A program made the position numbers and the translations under genes. Under the pieces are notes generated by a model that searched no databases, was not told the DNA's origin, and saw only the letters and a list, made by a program, of their open reading frames with translations. Shown in pieces: positions 52,178 to 60,574 of a stretch of 64,000 nucleotides of DNA (its first letter is position 1; the number at the start of each line of letters is the position of its first letter). This DNA comes from JABAQJ01 sp046327745 (GTDB lineage: Bacteria; Gemmatimonadota; Gemmatimonadetes; Gemmatimonadales; Gemmatimonadaceae), in contig JAXLXV010000017.1 in the NCBI GenBank assembly GCA_046327745.1, forward strand, positions 88,072-152,071, given 5' to 3'.

Positions 52178-53155
52178 ATGCAACGCACGCTCAACCTCCC
52201 GTACGCATCGACGGCGGTTAGGCCGTCGCGCATCCAGTCGTGGATCGCTCTGCAGGAACTTCCCAAGCATCTCGCGAACCTGCTTCCCTTCGCCCTGGGC
52301 ACGGTGCTCGCCTGGTGGAAGGCCGGCGCCATCGACTGGAGCATTTTTGCCATTTCGATCGTCGGGCTCTTTTTCCTGACGGACGGGACCTACATCTCGA
52401 ACGAGTATTTCGACTACGAAAACGACAAGGCGAACTTCGATCGCATTGGCGGTGACGACAAAGTTGGCGTCACAACCACCGGTGGGACTCGCGTGCTGGT
52501 CAAGGGCCTCATTCCTCGTCGCCATGCGTTGATCGCGTCTGTCGGCTGCTTTCTGGCGGCGATCCCCTTTGGCCTGTGGTTGCAGCTGGGCAAGCATACT
52601 GGCGCCCTGACCATTCCCCTCGGTGCGCTCGGCATACTGATCGGGTGGTTTTACACGGCTCCTCCCGTGCGTGCGGCCTACCGCGGCTTGGGCGAGCTGT
52701 TCATAGCGATCGGGCAGGGCTTGGTGATCTTTGCGGCGTACTACATCCAACAGGGATTCAGTTGGATGCCGCTCTTGGTGTCCTTGCCGTGGTTCGTCGC
52801 CTTGCCCGCCCTGAAGCTGCTGCGCGAATTTCCTGACTACTCGGCCGATGAGTCGACAGGAAAGCGCGGGCTCGCCGTGATTCTTGGTCGCGAACGCGCC
52901 GCCACGCTGTACGGCGCAATGGTGCTGTTAGCTCTGGTGATGTTCGTACCGGGAGCGATGCTCACGCGCTCATGGACGTACCTGCTGGCGATTGTCCCTG
53001 CCTGGCTGCTGGGACGAAGCGCGGGGATCATGTTGACCGGCGCTTGGCGCGAGAAGTCGCAGCTGGAGGTCGCGGCGGTGAGTGGTTTTAGTGGCATGCT
53101 GACGATTCCCCTCACGCTCACCGCGGCGTTCGTAATCCAGACACTCACCCGTTAG
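52178..53155 (+). CDS. UbiA-family prenyltransferase (MenA-like)
   Basis: A membrane prenyltransferase of 325 residues with eight or nine helices. The two Asp-rich motifs are TYISNEYFDYENDKANFDR (NxxxDxxxD type) and EFPDYSADESTGKRGLAVILG, which bind the Mg-diphosphate of the isoprenoid donor. The layout fits 1,4-dihydroxy-2-naphthoate prenyltransferase (menaquinone) better than UbiA itself, but related quinone, haem and lipid enzymes cannot be excluded. ATG 52178 is preferred; 52157 is an in-frame alternative. It stands alone, without other men genes. Confidence 0.85.
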   Translation: MQRTLNLPYASTAVRPSRIQSWIALQELPKHLANLLPFALGTVLAWWKAGAIDWSIFAISIVGLFFLTDGTYISNEYFDYENDKANFDRIGGDDKVGVTTTGGTRVLVKGLIPRRHALIASVGCFLAAIPFGLWLQLGKHTGALTIPLGALGILIGWFYTAPPVRAAYRGLGELFIAIGQGLVIFAAYYIQQGFSWMPLLVSLPWFVALPALKLLREFPDYSADESTGKRGLAVILGRERAATLYGAMVLLALVMFVPGAMLTRSWTYLLAIVPAWLLGRSAGIMLTGAWREKSQLEVAAVSGFSGMLTIPLTLTAAFVIQTLTR

Positions 53156-53188
53156 GCGCCCAAGAGACGAGGACGGGGCTTAAGAAAG

Positions 53189-53223
53189 AACACCTCCGGG
53201 GGCGCGCGCCCTCCGGAGGTGTT
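53189..53223 (-). terminator. Strong hairpin terminator between ubiA-like and msrA genes
   Basis: An 11-bp outer stem (53189-53199 with 53213-53223) encloses a 4-bp GC stem. On the minus strand it is followed by CTTTCTTAAG, fitting termination of msrA transcription. On the plus strand it may also end the prenyltransferase transcript, though without a T-run. Confidence 0.7.
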
Positions 53224-53310
53224 CCGCGTTGCTGCTCACTGACCGAACCCGTCCGGGCTCACTCCCCGGTGTGGGACGCGGCCTCGTTAGGTGGCCGGAT
53301 GGCTGTCACC

Positions 53311-53988
53311 TCAGCTCTTGTAGAGCGCCGGAAAGGCCTGCTTCAGGTGTTCAAGCTTTGGCGCGTCGTTGTACACGATGTACGGCTGCGTCGGGTGATG
53401 TGCCAAGTAGTCCTGATGATACGCTTCGGCGGGGTAGAAAGCGCCGAGGGAAAGCACCTGCGTTACGATCGGCTGCTTGAATGCCTTGGCAGTCGTCAGC
53501 TGCGAGATGTAGGACTCAATCGCCTTCTTCTCGTCATCCGTCTGATAGAAGGCAATCGAGCGATATTGTGTTCCGACGTCGGGCCCTTGACGATTGAGCT
53601 GCGTGGGGTCGTGGGCGACCGAGAAGAACACTTGTAGCAGCTGCTCGTAGCTGATCACGGACGGATCGTACACGACACGCACGGACTCCGCGTGTCCCGT
53701 GTCGCCCGAAGACACCTCCTCGTAGCTCGGCGACTTCGCCTTGCCCCCGGCGTAGCCGGAGACGGCTTCCTTCACGCCCTTGAGGTGCTCAAATACCGCT
53801 TCCACTCCCCAGAAGCAGCCGCCGGCAAAGTAGGCGACGCGCTCACCGGCGACAGCCGCAACACCGTGGCCCGTGAGAGGCGCAGGGAGCGCGGCCCGTG
53901 GCGTAGGCGACGGGGCACGTACGGCGAAGGCCCACGCGGCGACCATGCCGGCGCCAACGAGTGCGGTCTTCGAAAAGGTCGTAAGCAC
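53311..53988 (-). CDS. msrA: Exported peptide-methionine (S)-S-oxide reductase MsrA
   Basis: MsrA reduces methionine-S-sulfoxide in oxidised proteins. The catalytic motif GCFWGVEAVFEHLKGV and the YAGG, YEEVSSGDTGHAESV and QYRSIAFY blocks are all present in 225 residues. An N-terminal hydrophobic segment (TALVGAGMVAAWAFAV) sends it to the periplasm or anchors it. GTG 53988 is chosen because GGAGG lies five bases before it; the ATG at 54000 would place that ribosome site inside the gene. The catalytic Cys is the only Cys, so a resolving partner must come from elsewhere. Confidence 0.92.
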   Translation of the reverse strand: MLTTFSKTALVGAGMVAAWAFAVRAPSPTPRAALPAPLTGHGVAAVAGERVAYFAGGCFWGVEAVFEHLKGVKEAVSGYAGGKAKSPSYEEVSSGDTGHAESVRVVYDPSVISYEQLLQVFFSVAHDPTQLNRQGPDVGTQYRSIAFYQTDDEKKAIESYISQLTTAKAFKQPIVTQVLSLGAFYPAEAYHQDYLAHHPTQPYIVYNDAPKLEHLKQAFPALYKS

Positions 53989-54251
53989 GAATTCCTCCAT
54001 GTGGACAACGCGACAGTCTTGCAGTGAATGAAGACCCTCGCCGCCCCAATGGTTCCAACGGTGCTGTCGCGGGCTGGAGTGTGCCCCTCGCGAACTCCGG
54101 GCCGGTGGTGCACCATCCTTGCAGCGTCACGCATTTGATATCCGCCCCGCTGCTTGGCGGCTGGAGGGCACGTCTTGGGAAACGTCCGGAACCAAGGACG
54201 ACTAGGCGCGCCGTCCTGTCCTGCCCCGGCCTTCACCGCAGGAGCTTGGCA

Positions 54252-55520
54252 TTGAGTGCAACCGGCGAATTGACACCGTGGTATCGCGATATCACTCGCG
54301 ACCAGTGGCGCGTGCTGATTGCGGCCAAGCTCGGGTGGATGCTCGACGCGATGGATTTCTTGCTGTACGTCATGGCGATCGGCCGCCTCAAGGCGGCGTT
54401 CGGGTTCGACGACGCCACGGCGGGCTTACTGGGCACGGTCACCCTGCTGACGTCTGCGGCCGGCGGAATCCTCTTTGGTGTGGTCGCGGACCGCGTGGGA
54501 CGGGCGCGCGCTTTAGTGACGACGATCCTCATCTTCTCACTCTGTTCACTGGGAGCCGCAACCTCACAGAGCGTGCTGCAACTGATGTTCTGGCGTGTGG
54601 TCCTCGGCATTGGCATGGGCGGCGAATGGGCGTCGGGGGCGGTTCTCGTGAGCGAGACGTGGCCCGCGGTGCACCGCACCAAGGCAATCGGGATCATGCA
54701 ATCGGGTTGGGCGCTCGGGTACATCCTCGCGGCGGCGCTGGCCGCTCTGGTTCTGGACGTTCTACCGTTAGGCGCCGATTCGTGGCGGTGGCTCTTTGTG
54801 TTGGGCGTCCTCCCCGCGCTGGTGACGCTCTGGATTCGACGGCAGGTTCCTGAACCCGCGGCATGGACAACGCGCGATGTGACGGCGCGTCCGGCATCGC
54901 ATCCGTTCCGTGAGCTGTTCAGTCCGTCGTTGCGCCGCCGGACCATCTTGGCGACGCTGTTGTCCGCCTGCGTGCAGTTCGCCAACTGGGGTCTCTTCTT
55001 CTGGTTGCCAAGCTTCCTGGCGACGCCTATTGAGCGCGGCGGGGCCGGCATGTCCATCGTTCGGTCGGCCGCGTGGATCATTCCCACGCAACTCGGGGCG
55101 TATGCGGGCTATCTGTCGTTTGGCTTTATCGCCGACAGATTTGGCCGGCGTCGCACGTTCATCATGTACGTGCTCGCAGCGGCGGTCCTGGTTCCCATCT
55201 ACGGCCAGATGGCGCGAAGTCCCGGGGTACTTCTCGCGTTAGGTCCCCTGCTGGGCTTTGTTGGCTACGGGTACTTCAGCCTGTTTGGATCATTCTTGGC
55301 CGAGCTCTTCCCGACAGCCATTCGTGCCACGGGCCAAGGGCTGACCTATAACCTTGGCCGTGGGATGGGCGCCTTGGCCCCGTATACGATTGGGTACCTG
55401 GCTACCCTTCCGAAAGTGGGCATCGGGTCGGCGCTCGCTCTGACCTCCGCTTTTTTCGGGCTTGGCGCCCTGTTGATCATGGCCTTTCCTGACCGAAGCG
55501 GCTCAGCGCTGCAGGCCTAA
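54252..55520 (+). CDS. MFS transporter, aromatic-acid/metabolite:H+ symporter-like
   Basis: A 422-residue 12-helix major facilitator. The first helix has the AAHS/metabolite-symporter motif LGWMLDAMDFLLYVMAIG, followed by GILFGVVADRVGRARAL (MFS loop 2-3), VVLGIGMGGEWASGAVLVSETWP and FGFIADRFGRRRTFI in the second half. Substrates in this family include aromatic and other organic acids. TTG 54252 is chosen: GGAG lies seven bases before it and it starts just ahead of family homology. The open frame reaches back to 54024 without a membrane segment. Its stop codon overlaps that of the convergent thioesterase. Confidence 0.88.
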   Translation: MSATGELTPWYRDITRDQWRVLIAAKLGWMLDAMDFLLYVMAIGRLKAAFGFDDATAGLLGTVTLLTSAAGGILFGVVADRVGRARALVTTILIFSLCSLGAATSQSVLQLMFWRVVLGIGMGGEWASGAVLVSETWPAVHRTKAIGIMQSGWALGYILAAALAALVLDVLPLGADSWRWLFVLGVLPALVTLWIRRQVPEPAAWTTRDVTARPASHPFRELFSPSLRRRTILATLLSACVQFANWGLFFWLPSFLATPIERGGAGMSIVRSAAWIIPTQLGAYAGYLSFGFIADRFGRRRTFIMYVLAAAVLVPIYGQMARSPGVLLALGPLLGFVGYGYFSLFGSFLAELFPTAIRATGQGLTYNLGRGMGALAPYTIGYLATLPKVGIGSALALTSAFFGLGALLIMAFPDRSGSALQA

Positions 55521-56377
55521 CGACGAACGCGGATCAGCCCTTCCTGGGCCACCGAGGCCACGAGCACGCCTTCTTGGGTGTAGATCGCACCGCGTGCAAA
55601 CCCGCGCGCGCCCCACGCGATCGGACTATCCATGGCGTACAAAAGCCATTCGTCAGCTCGAAACGGCCGATGCAGCCAGACTGAATGGTCAAGGGATGCT
55701 AGCTGCAGGTTGGGCGAGCCGAAGGACAATCCATGTGGTTGCAGAGCGGTCGTGAGCAATCGGTAGTCGGAGGCGTAGGCCAGCACCGCGTGGTGGGTGA
55801 GCGTGTCATCCGGCAGCCGATCGATCGCCCTGAACCACACCTGGCGGACCGGCGCCTCTGGCACGGGACGCAGGGGATTCGAAGGAACGACCGGTCGGAA
55901 ATCGAGCGGGCGATCCTGCGTCAGGACCGTGCGCAGCGGCGCGGGGATCTTGTCCGCCATCTGTCGGATGAGGTCGAGCTCCGGCGTCAGGCTCTCTGGA
56001 GGTGGAGCTGACGGAGTCTCAGCCTGATGCGTGAGTCCATCTTCCTGGACGTGGAACGACGCAGAAAGATTGAAGATGGCCTGCCCGTGCTGGATGGCCG
56101 TGACACGACGCGTGGTAAAGCTATTCCCGTCGCGCAAGCGATCCACGAAGTACACGATGGGCGCCGCCAGATCTCCCGGCAGAATGAAGTACCCGTGGAC
56201 AGAATGGGCCTCGCGCGCCCCGTCCACCGTACGTCGGGCAGCAACCAGTGCCTGGGCAAACACCTGCCCGCCAAAGACGCGCCCCGAGCCCAGATCACGA
56301 TTGGTCCCGCGATAGATGTTGACTTCCAGCGGCTCGAGGTCGAGCAGGGAGATGAGTTCGTCGAGTGGTTCTTGCAT
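55517..56377 (-). CDS. tesB: Acyl-CoA thioesterase II
   Basis: TesB hydrolyses acyl-CoA to free acid and CoA. The 286-residue protein contains the double hot-dog layout: IYRGTNRDLGSGRVFGGQVFAQALVAA at the N-terminus, SVHGYFILPGDLAAPIVYFVDRLRDG and FTTRRVTAIQHGQAIFNLSASF, then LASLDHSVWLHRPFRADEWLLYAMDSPIAWGARGFARGAIYTQEGVLVASVAQEGLIR with the conserved catalytic Asp/Thr/Gln region. No signal peptide. The ATG at 56377 needs no revision. Its stop overlaps that of the MFS gene. Confidence 0.93.
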   Translation of the reverse strand: MQEPLDELISLLDLEPLEVNIYRGTNRDLGSGRVFGGQVFAQALVAARRTVDGAREAHSVHGYFILPGDLAAPIVYFVDRLRDGNSFTTRRVTAIQHGQAIFNLSASFHVQEDGLTHQAETPSAPPPESLTPELDLIRQMADKIPAPLRTVLTQDRPLDFRPVVPSNPLRPVPEAPVRQVWFRAIDRLPDDTLTHHAVLAYASDYRLLTTALQPHGLSFGSPNLQLASLDHSVWLHRPFRADEWLLYAMDSPIAWGARGFARGAIYTQEGVLVASVAQEGLIRVRR

Positions 56378-56555
56378 GATCGTCTTCGTGGTTGCCTACC
56401 GTACGGCCCGCGGACCAAATCTACCCAGGGCGCGTGGCGTTCCAGGGGACGGATGGCCACGCCTGCTGCCATCGCCTTGTCGGTCGATCGAAGGCGTTTG
56501 CGCTTGAAGAGATATAGGAGATAAGCTGGTGACTTCCACTCGCGCGGAGAACCAC

Positions 56556-57179
56556 ATGCGTACGGCTCATATCACGGGGCAGTCCCGATTTCTTCGACCG
56601 CTCATGCGGCCAACGCCGCTCGCGCTCTTGTTGAGCGTTGGATTTGCGTCGTGCCTTTCTGCGCAGGCCGCGCCCACGACCATCATGCTCAAGCGCATTG
56701 CGGAGGCCGTGGACGGGAATCGCAGCGGCAAGGAGGTTTACGTCGTGTTGACCGGTGACCCGTTGAACCCTCCGGCCGGAGTCTTCCCGGAGTTGACGGC
56801 GGCAACGGCGGTGGCAAAATCGTTGGGACGAGGGGCCCGCGTCTTTGGACCGTATCAGACGACACCTGAACCGGGCGACGGCGTTGCCGCATGCATTCAC
56901 GTGACCGACTCACGATACTACACCGGTCGCTGTGCCCCGCCGACTCGCTTCACGCCTCGCGACGATATTCGCACCATGTCGCTGATGATCACGCGGAAAG
57001 ACGGTTCACGTGATTCGATTCAGGTGCCCATCGACGCTGACGCACTATTTCTCTCGCCAGCCGCCATCGACAAGTTCGTGGTGCCCTATTACACGAGAGT
57101 CATTGGCGTCGCCGCCGCCGCCGCCCTGCGCACCGAGTCCGTTCGATCGTTCGTCGCCGGGCCACAAGGCAAGGACTAG
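56556..57179 (+). CDS. Small exported protein of unknown function
   Basis: A 207-residue protein. ATG 56556 has GGAG eight bases upstream and precedes a signal peptide (LALLLSVGFASCLSAQA). The mature domain has short beta/alpha segments (KEVYVVLTGDPLNPPAGVFPELTAATAVAKSLG, RVFGPYQTT, VAACIHVTDSRYYTGRC) and at least two Cys that could form a disulfide. I recognise no family. The 3' end overlaps the kinase gene on the opposite strand by four bases. The upstream 178 bases show no clear promoter. Confidence 0.65.
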   Translation: MRTAHITGQSRFLRPLMRPTPLALLLSVGFASCLSAQAAPTTIMLKRIAEAVDGNRSGKEVYVVLTGDPLNPPAGVFPELTAATAVAKSLGRGARVFGPYQTTPEPGDGVAACIHVTDSRYYTGRCAPPTRFTPRDDIRTMSLMITRKDGSRDSIQVPIDADALFLSPAAIDKFVVPYYTRVIGVAAAAALRTESVRSFVAGPQGKD

Positions 57180-59944
57180 TGTTGCATGGGGCCGGTCAGT
57201 GGAAACTCGGCTGGTCGCTCGGCAACCAACGCCTTGAACCACGGCGACTGCGCGACACGTACACGCAATCGCGGCTCCTGCCGCAGCTGCTCACCCAGTA
57301 CCTGAGCCGCCGTCGCGTGGTCACCGAGCAAGAGCTGCAGGTAGGCCTCCTCCTGCAAGGACGGATCACGCGTCGGTGATCCGGCGAGGCCGAGCTTCGT
57401 TGAGCGCAACACCGCGCGGGCGCTATCTGCCATGCCCGCGCGTGCCGCGACCATGCCCACCATGTAGCGCATGAATGCCCACCGAGGTGCAAGAACCTCG
57501 GACAAGGAACCGCGTTCTAGCTGCGCCACTTGCCGCCAGCCCTCGGCGACATCTGCTGAGGTTTTTCCCCGCCATCCTAGTAGCGTGAGCGAACACAGTG
57601 CAAAGCGGGGTCCTTCGGCATAACGAGTCTGCCCGAGCGTGCACCAGGTTGCCGCATCGTCGTAGCGCTCCGAGTAGAGCGAGACGAAGAACAGCAACTC
57701 GACGACGTCCTGGACCTCGGTGAGGTAGGCGTCGCCATCGTACGCGTTGCGCAGGGACTGCAAGGCTTCGGGGAAGCGGCCCTCCGCGTTCTGCACTTCG
57801 CCGAGGGCATACCAGGAACGCGCGTCGTCCGGTCGTTCATCTAGGGCAGCGCGCAAATCTGCCTCTGCCTGGCGAAGGAGGGTGTCGGCCCCGTTCGCGG
57901 GACCCAGCGTGGCCAACCACTGTCGGGCGTACCCGCGAAGAGCCAGCGCCGACGCCGCGGCCCCCGGAACGCGAAGACCCTCGTTTCCGTACGCGATCGC
58001 TTGCCGGATCGCTTGCAGTCCAGGCTGCGTCAACGTGTTGGGATCAGCAGAGCCGTCGTCAGGCACGACCACCGAGCGCTTCAACGCTACCCATCCGCGT
58101 CCGATCGTCGGCACCGCCCACGACCGATCGAGGCGTTGGGCCACGGCATACAGTGAGTCGGCGCGTTGGAGCAAGTCCCGAGCGTCGCGGTCACGATACG
58201 CCGTAGACGCCGCGGCACCGTCACGGGCCAGCGCCTCCGCGCGCTGCACCGCTTCCCACGCTGCCAGCGATCGTGTCTGTTGGCGCTCATCCGTCAGCTT
58301 CACCTCGTCGCCCAAGCGGCGCCGGAGGAACGCGGCGACTTCCGTGGCGACCGCTCGCCGTAACGACAGGACATCCGAACGCGGCACCTCGAGCGTCCGG
58401 GTATCGATCTGTACGCCCGTTCGCGGGTCCATCAATCGCACGCTCGCGCGCACCACCTGCGCAGAGGCACTCAGACTCCCACCCACCACCGTGCCGACCT
58501 GCAGCAAGCGTCCAATGCTGTCGATCGGCGGTGGACGTTCGCGCAGCGGACGCACGCCATTCGGCGAGATCAGTCTCAGGCCACGCACCTGGCTTAAGGC
58601 GTCGATCAAGTCCTCTGTGAGACCGTCGGCGATGCGCCCGACTTCCTCCTCGCCTGAGAGATTGTCGAAGTACAGCACGGCAATCCGGCGCAGGTCGGCA
58701 GTGGGTACACTGGGGCGCGCATCGGTTTGCGCTGACGACGGCTCGGCCCGCCGCGACAACCACCAGCCGCCGCTCAAAGCGATCAACGCCACAGCGGCAA
58801 ACGCCCACGGTCGCCACGTACGTTGCCGTCGCCGCTGGCCCTCCGATGCATCGGCCAATGAACGCGCAAATTCCCCGGCCGTTGCAAAGCGATCGGCCGG
58901 CTGCTTGGCTAAGGCCTTTGCCAGGACCTCTGAGACGCCTGCCGGCACCGCCGGCCGAAGGATCGACAAATCCGGCACCGGCGCGTGCAGGTGCTTCGAA
59001 CGCACGGCATAGGGCGTGACACTGGGATACGGAGCCTCGCCAGCCAACATCTCGTAGACCACACAGCCTAACGAATACACATCACTGCGGCGGTCCACGT
59101 CCGTGTTTCCCAGAGCCTGCTCGGGACTCATGTACATTGGCGTGCCGACGGCGGTCCCGATTTCGGTGACTCGCGCGTCCGCCGGCGCCTCGAGCGCCAG
59201 GGCGATCCCGAAGTCGGCGACCAGGGCGTGACCACCACGAAGCAGTACGTTTTGCGGCTTGACGTCCCGATGCACGATGCCCGCGTCATGGGCGGCGTCC
59301 AGGGCTTCGGACATGTCCCGTGCGAGCGACACCACGTCCGCCATGGCCAAGGCCCCTTCGCGATCCAGGTGCTGTCGCAGTGACTCGCCGTCGATGTACG
59401 GCATGACGTAGAAGGGAACGCCGCCGGCTTCACCCGAGTCTAGCAGGGGGACGATGTACGGATGTTGAAGCTGTGCGGCGATCGTGATCTCCCGCTGAAA
59501 GCGCACGCGATGACCGTCCGACGCCAGTCCGACGCGAATCACCTTGATCGCCACGTCCCGCTGGTGACGAAGATCGTGGGCCAGGTACACCACGGCATTG
59601 CCGCCGCGACCGACTTCTCGCACGAACTCGTATCGACCGGCGAGGGCCTGCACCACGGCCTCAGCCGGCGTCGGCGAATGCTCGGCGTCGTCAGCATCAA
59701 CACGACGGATCACGGGTTCGGCGTAGGCGGCGGCTGGCGCGGCAAGGAAGTCACCGTCCGCCTCCAGGCGAAGGCACGCGGCAACCATCGCATCCGCGGC
59801 CTGCCGCAACGCCACATCGCCCGCACAGGACTGGTCCAGAAACGCCCGTCGGTCACTCGCTGACAGTTCCAAGGCGTGATCCACCAACGCCAGCAGCCGT
59901 CGCTCATCCTCGACCGACCGAGGGGGACCCGGCGACTCACTCAT
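57176..59944 (-). CDS. Transmembrane Ser/Thr protein kinase with extracytoplasmic TolB-like/TPR region
   Basis: A 922-residue Hanks-type kinase. After a 100-residue N-terminal region (DHALELSASDRRAFLDQSC, common before such kinases) the kinase has GRGGNAVVYLAHD (Gly loop), VAIKVI (Lys134), HRDVKPQNVLL (catalytic loop), VADFGIALAL (DFG) and GTPMYMSPEQ. One membrane helix (WAFAAVALIALSGGWWLS, about 380) follows. Outside is a TolB/FlgO-like segment (IAVLYFDNLSGEEEVGRIADGLTEDL) and then TPR-like helices to the C-terminus. The kinase gene is eight bases after the ECF sigma gene, so the sigma factor and kinase are probably co-expressed and may work together. It ends in overlap with a small convergent gene. 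Confidence 0.9.
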   Translation of the reverse strand: MSESPGPPRSVEDERRLLALVDHALELSASDRRAFLDQSCAGDVALRQAADAMVAACLRLEADGDFLAAPAAAYAEPVIRRVDADDAEHSPTPAEAVVQALAGRYEFVREVGRGGNAVVYLAHDLRHQRDVAIKVIRVGLASDGHRVRFQREITIAAQLQHPYIVPLLDSGEAGGVPFYVMPYIDGESLRQHLDREGALAMADVVSLARDMSEALDAAHDAGIVHRDVKPQNVLLRGGHALVADFGIALALEAPADARVTEIGTAVGTPMYMSPEQALGNTDVDRRSDVYSLGCVVYEMLAGEAPYPSVTPYAVRSKHLHAPVPDLSILRPAVPAGVSEVLAKALAKQPADRFATAGEFARSLADASEGQRRRQRTWRPWAFAAVALIALSGGWWLSRRAEPSSAQTDARPSVPTADLRRIAVLYFDNLSGEEEVGRIADGLTEDLIDALSQVRGLRLISPNGVRPLRERPPPIDSIGRLLQVGTVVGGSLSASAQVVRASVRLMDPRTGVQIDTRTLEVPRSDVLSLRRAVATEVAAFLRRRLGDEVKLTDERQQTRSLAAWEAVQRAEALARDGAAASTAYRDRDARDLLQRADSLYAVAQRLDRSWAVPTIGRGWVALKRSVVVPDDGSADPNTLTQPGLQAIRQAIAYGNEGLRVPGAAASALALRGYARQWLATLGPANGADTLLRQAEADLRAALDERPDDARSWYALGEVQNAEGRFPEALQSLRNAYDGDAYLTEVQDVVELLFFVSLYSERYDDAATWCTLGQTRYAEGPRFALCSLTLLGWRGKTSADVAEGWRQVAQLERGSLSEVLAPRWAFMRYMVGMVAARAGMADSARAVLRSTKLGLAGSPTRDPSLQEEAYLQLLLGDHATAAQVLGEQLRQEPRLRVRVAQSPWFKALVAERPAEFPLTGPMQH

Positions 59945-59952
59945 GACGTCAC

Positions 59953-60564
59953 TCAGCCACCAGTCACCGTGTCATCCAGGTGCGTGAGCAACCATCCGCG
60001 TGCGCGCACCCAGTCGCGAGCTACCGTGCGCGGTGTCACACCCAGCAGTTCTGCGGTTTCTGCCTCGGTCATCCCAGCGAAGAACCGATACTCCACCACG
60101 CGGGCCAGACGTTCATCGATCGCCGCCAGTTGGGTGAGCGCCTCGTCCAGTGCCATCAGCAAGTCCGCTCGCTCCGCGACACCCGCCGCCGAGGGGAAAG
60201 AAAGCGCGCCACCTCCGCCCGAGGCCTCGAGTGCGGACAACGACACCGGCTGTTGCGCGGTGGGTCGTTTCAGGGCACGCGCGCGGCGGGCGTAATCCAC
60301 CAGGATGCGCCGCATCGCGCGCGCGGCGAGGGCAAAGAAATGCTGACGATTGCCGAATGCGTCTCCCCGCTGCGAGGCCAGCTTCAAATACGTCTCATGC
60401 ACCAGCGCCGTCGTGTTCAACGTATGGCCGGGCGCCTCCGACCGCAGACGCCGATGCGCCAACCGGCGCAACTCGGCGTACACGGTCGAAAAGAGCTTAT
60501 CCAATTCGCGAGGAGCGCCGGACCCTGTCGCCGCCACTCCTTCGTCATCAGGCGAAGCGTTCAT
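59953..60564 (-). CDS. ECF-family RNA polymerase sigma factor
   Basis: A 203-residue sigma-70 ECF factor of the type paired with kinases in Acidobacteriota, Gemmatimonadota and Planctomycetes. Region 2 is LDKLFSTVYAELRRLAHRRLRSEAPGHTLNTTALVHETYLKLAS with FFALAARAMRRILVDYARRARALKR; region 4 is VEYRFFAGMTEAETAELLGVTPRTVARDWVRARGWLL. No anti-sigma gene follows; the next gene, eight bases on, is the Ser/Thr kinase, suggesting control by phosphorylation. ATG 60564 is taken; the frame is open to 60660 over the 3' end of the peptidase gene, with no better ribosome site. Confidence 0.9.
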   Translation of the reverse strand: MNASPDDEGVAATGSGAPRELDKLFSTVYAELRRLAHRRLRSEAPGHTLNTTALVHETYLKLASQRGDAFGNRQHFFALAARAMRRILVDYARRARALKRPTAQQPVSLSALEASGGGGALSFPSAAGVAERADLLMALDEALTQLAAIDERLARVVEYRFFAGMTEAETAELLGVTPRTVARDWVRARGWLLTHLDDTVTGG

Positions 60565-60574
60565 CGGGTTGACG

